NCBI GenBank assembly: GCA_035700225.1
Contig: DASSOT010000062.1
Coordinates: forward strand, 1-29,015
Reading direction: 5' to 3'
DNA: 29,015 nt
DNA from: JANWLD01 sp035700225
GTDB taxonomy: Bacteria; Patescibacteriota; Saccharimonadia; Saccharimonadales; 2-12-FULL-41-12
The position numbers and the translations under genes were made by a program. Shown here piece by piece: positions 6,420-12,934 of this stretch. Below the pieces are notes generated by a model. The model did no database searches, was not told the origin of the DNA, and saw only the letters and a program-made list of their open reading frames with translations. Position 1 is the stretch's first letter; every line of letters starts with the position of its first letter.

Positions 6420-7846
6420 TTGGCTCCTTTGCCGCTCAGGACAGTGCGCAAAGTGCGCAGTAGGATGACGATATCAAGCCAAAAACTCCAGTTCTGCACG
6501 TAATAAACATCAAGCTTGCGTCGTTCTTCAAAACTTATGTTCAGCCGTCCGGACACCTGCGCCAGCCCTGTCATGCCGGATTTTACGCTCAGTATGTGGT
6601 GCTTCTGCCGGTATTTTTCCAGCTCCTGCGGTACCAACGCGCGCGGTCCCACCAGGCTGATGTCGCCCTTCAGCACATTGAACAATTGTGGCAGTTCATC
6701 GAGGCTGGTCCGGCGCAGAAACCTGCCTACTACGGAAACGCGCGGGTCATGAGGCAGATAATCACCGTTTTCGCGGTATTTGCGAGCCAGTTCGGGCTTG
6801 CCGAGCAGTTTGAAAGCTTCTTCAGGAGTAGTGCCGTCGAATTTCTGGCTTTGTGAGCGCAATTTGTACACGGTGAAAGGCTGGTTGAACTGAGTCAGCC
6901 GAATCTGGGTAAAAAATATCTTTTCGCGGGGGCTGGTTATCTTCAGCAATATAGCGGAAAGCAAGATGAAGGGCAGGGCGATAATAAGAAAAATTGCGCC
7001 GAAAATAATATCGAATATTCGCTTCACTATACGGCCCCAACCAATCAGCGCCGTTTGATGTACGGTTATGGCTGGAATCTCCCGGAACAGCTCAACCTCT
7101 ATATTACCGCTGTAAAGCTCGCTGTTAGCCGGCAGGAACCTGAACTCTATGTGGTTTTCCTGGGCAAATGTGAGCACGTCCGTATTTTTTGCTTCGTCCC
7201 GGTACAGGCTGGTCTGGATGATGCTATGAATGTTCGCTAGTCTGAGTTTTTTGCGGGCCTGGTCGAGATTGTCAAATACCGGAATGTCGGGGAAATATTT
7301 GGAGGGTTCGCCCACGATACCGATAACGCGATAGCCGGTGGCCGTATCTGCGAACTGGTTGATAACGCTTCTGCCTGATTTGCCGTTGCCCACTATCAGC
7401 AGGTTTGTCACGCCGATGCCGTAGGAAAAGAGAATCGACCTTATCTTGCGCGCCAGCGTGCGGAAAACTACCAGAAAGCCGAACCCCAGTAGGAACGCAT
7501 AAACTACGACCAGCCGGGCCGGGAAAAGCTTGTTGTTTATGACGAAATCATAACCAACCACCGCCAGGATACCGAGTAACGAACCCAGGACAAGCTTGCC
7601 TAGCTCGCTGAAACGGTTTTCTATGACCGACCTGGAATACAGGCCTATCGCGCCGTGGATGATGACCCAAAGCGGGAGTACCAGCAGGATGGATAACAGA
7701 TAAGTTTCAGCCGGAATCTGCTGGATAAGCGGGCGCGGGTCGTGTTTGACGCGTATGGTGTAGGCTACGGAGAAAGCTCCGACCAGGGCGAGAAAATCAC
7801 CCAGAACAAGGGCTATGCGGTATATGAGCGAAGCATTGTTTCTCAT
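6416..7846 (-). CDS. Undecaprenyl-phosphate sugar phosphotransferase (polyprenyl glycosylphosphotransferase)
   Basis: This 476-residue membrane enzyme starts polysaccharide synthesis by moving a sugar-1-phosphate onto the lipid carrier. It has the WcaJ/WbaP architecture: four N-terminal membrane segments (residues about 10-130), a Rossmann-like CoA-binding-type domain (LLIVGNGKSGRSVINQF), a membrane hairpin (KRIFDIIFGAIFLIIALPF) and the catalytic bacterial sugar-transferase domain. Catalytic motifs are FTVYKLRSQS (usually YKFRTM), DPRVSVVGRFLRRTSLDELPQ, LVGPRALVPQE and the C-terminal DVYYVQNWSFWLDI. The KFRTM variant is slightly unusual. The start at 7846 overlaps the stop of a small upstream ORF (ATGA); a GAGG lies 9-10 nt upstream. 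It leads the GT4 and glmS genes on the minus strand, a plausible exopolysaccharide or lipoglycan operon. Confidence 0.9.
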   Translation of the reverse strand: MRNNASLIYRIALVLGDFLALVGAFSVAYTIRVKHDPRPLIQQIPAETYLLSILLVLPLWVIIHGAIGLYSRSVIENRFSELGKLVLGSLLGILAVVGYDFVINNKLFPARLVVVYAFLLGFGFLVVFRTLARKIRSILFSYGIGVTNLLIVGNGKSGRSVINQFADTATGYRVIGIVGEPSKYFPDIPVFDNLDQARKKLRLANIHSIIQTSLYRDEAKNTDVLTFAQENHIEFRFLPANSELYSGNIEVELFREIPAITVHQTALIGWGRIVKRIFDIIFGAIFLIIALPFILLSAILLKITSPREKIFFTQIRLTQFNQPFTVYKLRSQSQKFDGTTPEEAFKLLGKPELARKYRENGDYLPHDPRVSVVGRFLRRTSLDELPQLFNVLKGDISLVGPRALVPQELEKYRQKHHILSVKSGMTGLAQVSGRLNISFEERRKLDVYYVQNWSFWLDIVILLRTLRTVLSGKGAK

Positions 7847-8028
7847 TGCCAGTAACCTCGGCCGGCTATCCTGCCAGACAGGTGAACTGCCAGCACCGAT
7901 AGCCTCTTGGCATATATAAATATTTTTTCCCTCCAGCCCTCATGCATCGTATTTTTTATACGATTTACTCCGGGCCTCAAGAAGAAAATGTCATCTATGC
8001 TCAAGCACGGAGTTTCTGGCGCTGTCAT
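7843..8028 (-). CDS. Small leaderless ORF ahead of the sugar transferase (61 aa)
   Basis: This ORF starts at ATG 8028, 8 nt after a TGGTATAAT extended -10 box, and ends with a TGA overlapping the sugar-transferase ATG. Its product (MTAPETPCLSIDD..., with a basic C-terminal half ending GRIAGRGYWQ) matches nothing I recognise. The promoter geometry and the 4-nt overlap make it likely to be translated, either as a small protein or as a leader that couples translation of the downstream gene. The alternative is that this is untranslated 5' leader. Confidence 0.45.
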   Translation of the reverse strand: MTAPETPCLSIDDIFFLRPGVNRIKNTMHEGWREKIFIYAKRLSVLAVHLSGRIAGRGYWQ

Positions 8029-8036
8029 CAATGGTT

Positions 8037-8055
8037 ATTATACCAGTGTTATAAT
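8037..8055. promoter_or_regulatory. Palindromic bidirectional extended -10 promoter
   Basis: The 19-nt block ATTATACCAGTGTTATAAT is a near-perfect palindrome. It presents TGTTATAAT on the plus strand (8047-8055) toward the GtrA gene and TGGTATAAT on the minus strand (8037-8045) toward the 61-residue ORF and the polysaccharide operon. Because the two -10 elements overlap, RNA polymerase can probably use only one direction at a time. No clear -35 box is seen for either. Confidence 0.7.
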
Positions 8056-8086
8056 CAAGGCATATCCATACGAACATAAAAAAATT

Positions 8087-8584
8087 ATGGCTAAAAAAAC
8101 AAACAAAAGTGAAATAACCCGTATAGCCGAATATATGTTAAGCGGCGGCGCGTATTTCTGGTCCGGTTACGCGACGTTCTGGTTCATCGACAAGATACTG
8201 GGCGGAACCTTCTTCTGGGCTAAGTCAATCTCTACGCTGGCAGGCTGGACGGTGAATTTTATCCTGCAAAGATACTGGGTATTCAGAAATCCGAAACTGG
8301 CCAAGCACCAGACAGAGGTCACGGGCAGATACATCATCATAACCCTGGTTGATTTCGTGCTGGACTTCTTAATCGTCTACTATCTGAAACAAATGGGGAT
8401 AACGCCATATATAGGACAGTTCGTTTCCGCCGGCTTCTTCACGGTTTGGAACTATCTATGGTATCGGTTCTGGGTGTTCCCGGAGAAGTTCAAGACTATG
8501 CAGAAACGCAGGCAGACCGTGCCGCGCATAGTCGCGCACAGAGCGCATGGCCATAGCGCCTACAGGAACGGATTTCACAGGTAG
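8087..8584 (+). CDS. GtrA-like membrane protein
   Basis: This is a 165-residue protein with four predicted membrane helices, in the pattern of the GtrA/DPMS family that is thought to help flip or present lipid-linked sugars in polysaccharide and teichoic-acid modification. Visible hallmarks are WTVNFILQRYWVF after the second helix and the repeated NYLWYRFWVF near the end of the fourth, both family signatures. The frame is open further upstream, but ATG 8087 is chosen because it lies downstream of the -10 box at 8050-8055 and directly begins a cytoplasmic Lys-rich segment (MAKKTNKSE). It is divergent from the polysaccharide operon. The LexA-like gene follows after 17 nt, so they are probably cotranscribed. 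Confidence 0.8.
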   Translation: MAKKTNKSEITRIAEYMLSGGAYFWSGYATFWFIDKILGGTFFWAKSISTLAGWTVNFILQRYWVFRNPKLAKHQTEVTGRYIIITLVDFVLDFLIVYYLKQMGITPYIGQFVSAGFFTVWNYLWYRFWVFPEKFKTMQKRRQTVPRIVAHRAHGHSAYRNGFHR

Positions 8585-8601
8585 TAAGTATTAGATTGAT
8601 T

Positions 8602-9060
8602 ATGGAAAACGCTAAACAGAGGCCGAGCAAGAAACAATACGAACTGCTAAGGTTCGTAGATAATTTCGTAGCTGAGAAGGGTTACGGGCCAAGCTACCGC
8701 GAGATAATGTCCGGGTGCAATTATTCTTCCGTTGCTACGGTGGCCCTGCATGTTAACAACCTGATAAGAAAAGGGCACCTGCGCAAAAAAGACCGGTCCG
8801 CGCGCTCGCTGGAAGTAGTGGAACCTTCGGCGGAGCCGGCGCCGAAGATAAGAAGCAATAAGGTCGCGCCCAGCGAGGAAAAATGGCTGGTCGAACACAT
8901 AGAATACCGTTTTTCACAGGCCGAGAACGGCCTTACGAACGAAGACGAGCTGGATGACTTGCAGGTGCTACTAGGCGCTTTAAGAGTACTGGGCCTGGAA
9001 AGCGCCGCGAACTCATTCGCCCCTAGATTATCCGCTCTGAAAAACCGCTCCGAAGATTAA
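8602..9060 (+). CDS. LexA-type winged-helix protein lacking the peptidase domain
   Basis: This is a 152-residue protein. Residues about 6-72 match the LexA DNA-binding domain: SKKQYELLRFVDNFVAEKGYGPSYREI, then a recognition-helix region SSVATVALHVNNLIRKGHLRKK and the wing ending in SARSLEVVE. The S24 autoprotease half with its Ser-Lys dyad is absent. In its place is an acidic, helix-rich tail of about 70 residues (KWLVEHIEYRFS..., NEDELDDLQVLLGALRVLG). The protein should therefore bind DNA without RecA-stimulated self-cleavage, so it is not an ordinary SOS repressor. Start: ATG 8602; an in-frame TTG two codons upstream is less likely. It follows the GtrA gene by 17 nt. Confidence 0.8.
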   Translation: MENAKQRPSKKQYELLRFVDNFVAEKGYGPSYREIMSGCNYSSVATVALHVNNLIRKGHLRKKDRSARSLEVVEPSAEPAPKIRSNKVAPSEEKWLVEHIEYRFSQAENGLTNEDELDDLQVLLGALRVLGLESAANSFAPRLSALKNRSED

Positions 9061-9188
9061 ATAACTCTGTAAAACATGCAACTAAAATACGCTATCGCGC
9101 GTTATAGTTGCGCGCAGGCTCAACAAAAACACAATGGAAAATGTCGGACGAAAGGCCGAATTAAAAGCCAGATGAAAAGCCGGCAGGG

Positions 9189-9194
9189 TATAAT
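9189..9194 (+). promoter_or_regulatory. -10 box of uppP
   Basis: A perfect TATAAT ends 8 nt before ATG 9203, predicting a leaderless mRNA. It also argues against the in-frame TTG at 9194, which overlaps the box. The 9061-9188 gap holds a hairpin (GCAACTA near 9078 against TAGTTGC near 9106) without a T-tract. Confidence 0.7.
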
Positions 9195-9202
9195 TGAGTG
9201 CA

Positions 9203-10015
9203 ATGGATATAATTCAGGCCGTAATATTAGGCATCGTCGAAGGTTTGACCGAGTTTCTGCCGATATCCAGCACCGGGCACCTGCTGGTTGCTGAAGACCT
9301 TATGAGCTATAAGGACACCGCCGAGATATTCACGGTAGTGATACAGACAGGTGCGATATTCGCGGTCATCTGGTTTTACAAGGACGACCTTTTGCACAAG
9401 GTAGCAGGTCTGTTTAAGCGCGATGCGCGGGTACTGAACTTCTGGGCTAACTGGATAATAGCTACCATACCTGCCGGCCTCATCGGGTTCGCACTGAAAG
9501 ACCAGGTGAGCGAATACTCCGTACTGTGGGTCATAGCTACGGCACTACTGATAGGCGGAATTATAATCTGGCTGATAGAGAATTATCACAAGGCGGCCAA
9601 GCCCGCCGGTACATCGCCGCAATTCGAGAGGATAGACTGGGTAATGGCGCTGAAAATCGGTTTTTACCAGGTGCTGGCGCTAATACCCGGTGTTTCCCGC
9701 TCCGGCGCGACCATCATGGGCGGCCTGTTGAGCGGGCTGGACAGGGTCACTGCCACGGCATTTTCATTTTACTTGAGCATACCGATACTGCTTCTGGCCG
9801 GAGCTTACCAGATGTACACGGGAAGGGGCGAGCTGGATACGGTTACCGGCGGAGGTTGGGCCATCCTGGCCGGTACGATAGTTTCATTCATTACCGCGTT
9901 CATTGCCATAAAATGGTTGCTCAGGTATGTTTCGCATAATGATTTCAAGTTGTTCGCATACTATCGGATGGTCTTAGGCGCGTTGATTCTGATTGCACTT
10001 CTTATAAATAGTTAA
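9203..10015 (+). CDS. uppP: Undecaprenyl-diphosphatase
   Basis: This 270-residue polytopic membrane protein dephosphorylates undecaprenyl pyrophosphate, recycling the lipid carrier for peptidoglycan and surface polysaccharide. The signatures of the BacA/UppP family are all present: GIVEGLTEFLPISSTGHLLV near the N-terminus (acidic and Ser/Thr active-site loop) and PGVSRSGATI in the second conserved loop, with about eight hydrophobic segments in the usual order. The length is normal. The start is ATG 9203, 8 nt after a TATAAT. The enzyme fits with the lipid-linked sugar transferase encoded nearby. The gene is followed by a structured intergenic region with no T-rich terminator immediately at its end. 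Confidence 0.95.
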   Translation: MDIIQAVILGIVEGLTEFLPISSTGHLLVAEDLMSYKDTAEIFTVVIQTGAIFAVIWFYKDDLLHKVAGLFKRDARVLNFWANWIIATIPAGLIGFALKDQVSEYSVLWVIATALLIGGIIIWLIENYHKAAKPAGTSPQFERIDWVMALKIGFYQVLALIPGVSRSGATIMGGLLSGLDRVTATAFSFYLSIPILLLAGAYQMYTGRGELDTVTGGGWAILAGTIVSFITAFIAIKWLLRYVSHNDFKLFAYYRMVLGALILIALLINS

Positions 10016-10204
10016 ACCCCATGGATGGTGTAATTATTAGTTTAAGGAGGGAACCCCTAGAGATGTTTCCCTCCTTAGTGACCGCCGGGAGGCGGTCAGA
10101 TCCTCCCTCCCTAAAGGAGTTAATGATTGCTAAATGAATTAGTAATCATTAACATCTACGCTACAAATGGTGTAATTATTACGGCTTGTACGCTAGCTGT
10201 AGCG
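10016..10204 (+). other. Structured intergenic region downstream of uppP
   Basis: Four inverted repeats are seen: 10044-10053 with 10067-10076 (10 bp, AAGGAGGGAA), 10079-10086 with 10091-10098 (8 bp, GGGA loop), 10120-10128 with 10144-10152 (9 bp), and 10158-10165 with 10198-10205 (8 bp). The arm at 10046-10052 can also pair with TCCCTCC at about 10105-10111, and the arm at 10200-10205 with 10190-10195, so alternative folds exist. A 15-nt direct repeat, ATGGTGTAATTATTA, occurs at 10025-10039 and 10167-10181. No ORF is convincing. It may combine a terminator for uppP with control sites for the next promoter. Confidence 0.6.
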
Positions 10205-10213
10205 TGTTAAGAT
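10205..10213 (+). promoter_or_regulatory. Putative extended -10 driving the riboswitch transcript
   Basis: TGTTAAGAT (TGn plus TAAGAT) would place the transcript start near 10220, next to the 14-nt perfect palindrome TTAAGGTACCTTAA at 10213-10226 and just before the aptamer. It matches the box before the manC-like gene. Confidence 0.4.
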
Positions 10214-10229
10214 TAAGGTACCTTAAAAA

Positions 10230-10330
10230 AATAAAAGCTGGAAGCAGGTGTAATTCCTGCACTGTGCCGCAACGGTTCCAGGCGTTTGGTTATTTAGGTC
10301 CCAACCCTGGTCATAGTCCGATACAGCAAG
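10230..10330 (+). promoter_or_regulatory. Cobalamin-type riboswitch aptamer (compact)
   Basis: The core matches the conserved B12-element sequence as I know it: GGAAGCAGGTGTAATTCC, then CTGTGCCGCAACGG, and a B12-box-like AGTCCGATACAGC at 10315-10327. Pairings visible are a P3-like CTGGAA (10238-10243) with TTCCAG (10276-10281), a P5-like GCAGG (10244-10248) with CCTGC (10256-10260), and TTGG (10286-10289) with CCAA (10301-10304). At about 100 nt it is shorter than the classical btuB type and closer in size to compact cobalamin classes. It lies upstream of the 491-residue unknown gene on the same strand. A covariance-model search would settle the class. Confidence 0.75.
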
Positions 10331-10491
10331 AGGTTATTTAACAACTCATTTTTCTACTGCAACCAGTTATCTTTGGCTACAAACTGCCTGTAATTTCGTC
10401 AGCATACCTCAAGTATGCCTTCTTACTCCAGACAGTTTTCGCCGTAAAGATATCCTGGCTTCGTCCACGAAAAAGAGTCATCAAATAACCT
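10331..10491 (+). ncRNA. 161-nt nested imperfect hairpin between riboswitch and gene
   Basis: Successive paired arms enclose one another: 10331-10339 with 10483-10491 (9 bp), 10344-10347 with 10475-10478, 10363-10366 with 10455-10458, 10368-10374 with 10446-10452 (7 bp), 10381-10390 with 10429-10438 (9 of 10), and an apical GCATAC-CTCAA-GTATGC at 10402-10418. The outer 5' arm begins directly after the B12 box. It could be the expression platform of the riboswitch, a protected RNA spacer or an independent structured RNA. No T-tract follows, so a simple intrinsic terminator is unlikely. About 77 nt separate it from the gene start. Confidence 0.6.
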
Positions 10492-10568
10492 CCTAGTCTT
10501 CCGAGCAGAAGCAAAGCCCAGGTATGTCTATTTGGCTCCTTGTCTTCGTTCGGACCAGGAGTTTTTTA

Positions 10569-12044
10569 ATGGCCGAGCCAGCCCTACAATTAGAAAGAAC
10601 AGAGTTTGAAACGGCGCCGAGTAGAGCGCCTGTTTTTGAAGTTATCCCTGGCGGCGGGGAAACCAGCTCGCCCATCGGCAATCTCGAAGCCGTCGATGAT
10701 ACCATGCGGCATGAAGCCGATCCCTACACGGACGTAATAAAGGTTTCCGATATGGAAGGGGACGCGGAACTGGTAGCTAAAGCCCAGCGGAACATCAAGA
10801 CCCGCTTGGTCGGCGGTCTGGCTGTCGAGGAAACTGTCCAGGCAGACAAAAAACCAATTAAGAATACGGCAGAGAGTATCATCTGGGCCAGCCGGGGCGA
10901 TGCCGAAGGCAACGCTATGCTTAGCGCAAACATCGGCACCGAAATGAGAGAGCAAGCTTATAAAGCCGGCGATGTAATTACTATAAGGTTGCAGGTGGAT
11001 GACGATGATATCTATCAACACGGCCAGCGTATGCGCGACGTGCAGAGAAACGCTTATCAGCTCGCTTCCGACGACCCTGTCATAAGGCCAAGAACGGAAG
11101 CCGAGGCGAACAACGTGCCCCGCATGAAACGCCTGTATGATGCCGGCCTGCTTGAAGATAACATTTATGTACGTTTTTCCATGTGCGCCGAAGACGTGCC
11201 GGACGAAAAATTGGACGAGCTGAACTTCTTTTCTTCTACCAAATCCATGTCGGTGCAAGCGGCCTATAGTGAAAACGGCCAGTTGTTCGACGAAGTCGCC
11301 ATGGTCGCCGGCGTTAAAGAAAAAGGCGGGGAAAGACACGACAGAAGGATGGTCGAACGTTTCGCGCGCCTCTTCGGCCACAGCTACGAAGGCATGAGCG
11401 TTCCGGAGATTCTGAACGATGGAATGATGATTCCGAAGAAATACATAAAAGACGGAGTCGTCGACATAGTGCGGATAATGGAAGAGGATGAAGGAACCTT
11501 TTTCGGGCGTGACGTCCCCAAGCAGGATTATGGGGAGTACAAAGAATTCTGCGAACAAAGAGCTGTGCGATTTGATGAAGACGTAGCTTCAGTACGCAAA
11601 GAGCTTATCGCTGAAAAAGACAAGCTGATAACAGGCAGAGAGCTATCTGAGGCAAACATGCTCGCAACCCGCCGGCTTTCCAAACTGGTCGAACAAAAGC
11701 TGGTCGATAGAGCCTTCAGCGACTTGTCGATAGAGCCGGAAGTCTTTGGCGAAGAAAGCGCGCAAAACCTCATCCGCGCCCGCGAGCTGTCGCGATTGGG
11801 CGAGCATCATGAAGCGCAGGCATTCATGCAGGTTGCCCGGGCAACAGCCAAAGGCGGTTCCTGCCCGGCGGCTTTGTTAAAAATTTTTGGCGGAGAGATT
11901 GCCGAATCAGCGGCAGTCAGCAAAGAAAACGCTTGGGCGGGAACGGACAAGCCTGCCAGAGGTACCTGTGTCAACTGCAACAAGAGGACGAAGGTGGGCG
12001 TAAAAAACTGGTGCAAGGGCTGTATAAAGGGCCATTGCGGATAA
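10569..12044 (+). CDS. Unrecognised 491-aa protein with C-terminal cysteine cluster, downstream of B12 riboswitch
   Basis: I do not recognise this family. ATG 10569 is chosen because AGGAG lies 7 nt upstream; an in-frame ATG at 10524 lacks such a site. The product is acidic and apparently cytoplasmic (no signal or membrane segment). Residues 1-60 look disordered. The middle contains MREQAYKAGDVITIRLQVDDDD, a Met/Cys strand (RFSMCAEDVPDEKLDEL) and KGGERHDRRMVERFARLFG; residues about 330-430 are predominantly helical. The last 28 residues hold a CxxC-x11-CxxC-x4-C pattern with one His (Cys467, 470, 482, 485, 490, His489), suggesting a metal-binding knuckle. Placement downstream of a cobalamin-type riboswitch suggests B12-responsive expression, but no B12-binding motif is visible. 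A CCCC-tailed small protein and a NadD-like gene follow. Confidence 0.85.
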   Translation: MAEPALQLERTEFETAPSRAPVFEVIPGGGETSSPIGNLEAVDDTMRHEADPYTDVIKVSDMEGDAELVAKAQRNIKTRLVGGLAVEETVQADKKPIKNTAESIIWASRGDAEGNAMLSANIGTEMREQAYKAGDVITIRLQVDDDDIYQHGQRMRDVQRNAYQLASDDPVIRPRTEAEANNVPRMKRLYDAGLLEDNIYVRFSMCAEDVPDEKLDELNFFSSTKSMSVQAAYSENGQLFDEVAMVAGVKEKGGERHDRRMVERFARLFGHSYEGMSVPEILNDGMMIPKKYIKDGVVDIVRIMEEDEGTFFGRDVPKQDYGEYKEFCEQRAVRFDEDVASVRKELIAEKDKLITGRELSEANMLATRRLSKLVEQKLVDRAFSDLSIEPEVFGEESAQNLIRARELSRLGEHHEAQAFMQVARATAKGGSCPAALLKIFGGEIAESAAVSKENAWAGTDKPARGTCVNCNKRTKVGVKNWCKGCIKGHCG

Positions 12045-12045
12045 T

Positions 12046-12054
12046 TGTTATAAT
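12046..12054 (+). promoter_or_regulatory. Extended -10 box before the CCCC-tailed small gene
   Basis: TGTTATAAT, a perfect -10 with TGn extension, starts 2 nt after the preceding stop codon and ends 14 nt before ATG 12069, giving a predicted 5' UTR of about 7 nt. No Shine-Dalgarno is visible. Confidence 0.65.
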
Positions 12055-12068
12055 AAAGATGTAATTCC

Positions 12069-12425
12069 ATGTCAGCAGAAATCTTAGAATTCAAGTTGCG
12101 GGCGCCTGCTGAAAATCTGGAACAACAAGCAGAACCAGGCGCGGAAGAAGCTCCGGAACATACCGAAGAGCTGGCCGAAGTCATACCTATAGACAGGGCA
12201 ATGGGCGAAGTGGCGGTTGGAGAAACAGGCGAACTAGAGCCTCCTGTGTCGGTAAAGGTCGGCAAGACGGCTACCGGCTCGGAAATCTCAAAGGAGGCGA
12301 AAGCGAAAAGCAGTAAGGGCGGCGGCAGTAGTTGGTGGCCCTGCTGTTGCTGTGACCGGGTAGCGAAACTCGGCAACTGCAGATACACTTACGGAAATGA
12401 CCGGTTATACGCGAAAATCGCATGA
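12069..12425 (+). CDS. Small acidic protein with C-terminal CCCC motif (118 aa)
   Basis: The first 70 residues are Glu/Pro/Ala-rich and probably disordered (MSAEILEFKLRAPAE...). A Lys/Ser/Gly linker leads to WWPCCCC at residues 89-95 and a further Cys104, then a Tyr-rich end. No family is recognised. Four adjacent cysteines after a WWP could be a metal or lipid-modification site, but nothing in the sequence proves it. Its own -10 box lies just upstream, and its TGA overlaps the next start (ATGA at 12422-12425), so it is coupled to the nucleotidyltransferase. Like the 491-residue product just upstream, it ends in a Cys cluster, which hints at a shared metal-related role. Confidence 0.6.
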   Translation: MSAEILEFKLRAPAENLEQQAEPGAEEAPEHTEELAEVIPIDRAMGEVAVGETGELEPPVSVKVGKTATGSEISKEAKAKSSKGGGSSWWPCCCCDRVAKLGNCRYTYGNDRLYAKIA

Positions 12426-12931
12426 AACACATAGGAGTATTCGCCGGAGTTTTCGACCCGATACATCTGGGCCATACCAACTTTGTAAAACAGACCATAG
12501 ACAAGCATGGATTGGACAAGATGTTCATACTTGTCGAAAAAAATCCTCGTTACAAACAATGCCTGGCCAGCTATGAAGACCGCATAAAAATGGCCGAATT
12601 GGCGTTAGAAGATATTCCCCAAGCCGAAATATACGAAGGCAGAAACGAGTCCTTTCCGATAAGCTCCAACCTGCCGGCGATAAAAAGCGCTAATCCGACA
12701 GCAAGCATTTTTTTGCTCTTGGGCGATGATGTCGCAGAGCATATCGATGAATGGCAAGACGCAGAAGAGCTTTTAAGAGGCGTAGAGCTGGTTGTCGCCA
12801 AACGCGGCCAAAACAGCGCTTACTCAAAAATTTCATCATTGAAAGTGCGCGAAGAATTAAAGCGGGGAAATAATGAAGCAGGGCTGGCAAAGAAAGTCCT
12901 GGATTATTGCACAAAAAACAAGATTTACTAA
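12422..12931 (+). CDS. NadD-like nucleotidyltransferase (HxGH superfamily)
   Basis: This is a 169-residue protein with the nucleotidyltransferase motif GVFDPIHLGHTNFV at the N-terminus (the HxGH ATP-binding site). A mid-protein FLLLGDDVAEHIDEW resembles the LGxD region of nicotinate-mononucleotide adenylyltransferase, and the C-terminal ISSLKVREEL replaces the usual ISSTxIR. It probably adenylates a nucleotide, most simply nicotinate or nicotinamide mononucleotide in NAD synthesis, but the shorter length and altered second motif leave room for another substrate. It overlaps the preceding small gene by 4 nt and ends 3 nt before the convergent antiporter stop with no terminator visible. Confidence 0.75.
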   Translation: MKHIGVFAGVFDPIHLGHTNFVKQTIDKHGLDKMFILVEKNPRYKQCLASYEDRIKMAELALEDIPQAEIYEGRNESFPISSNLPAIKSANPTASIFLLLGDDVAEHIDEWQDAEELLRGVELVVAKRGQNSAYSKISSLKVREELKRGNNEAGLAKKVLDYCTKNKIY

Positions 12932-12934
12932 AAG

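Noticed and set aside
10590..11558. 322-residue open frame on the minus strand
   Set aside because: It lies wholly antisense to the 491-aa gene, which has a Shine-Dalgarno and better composition; the antisense product has no recognisable motif.
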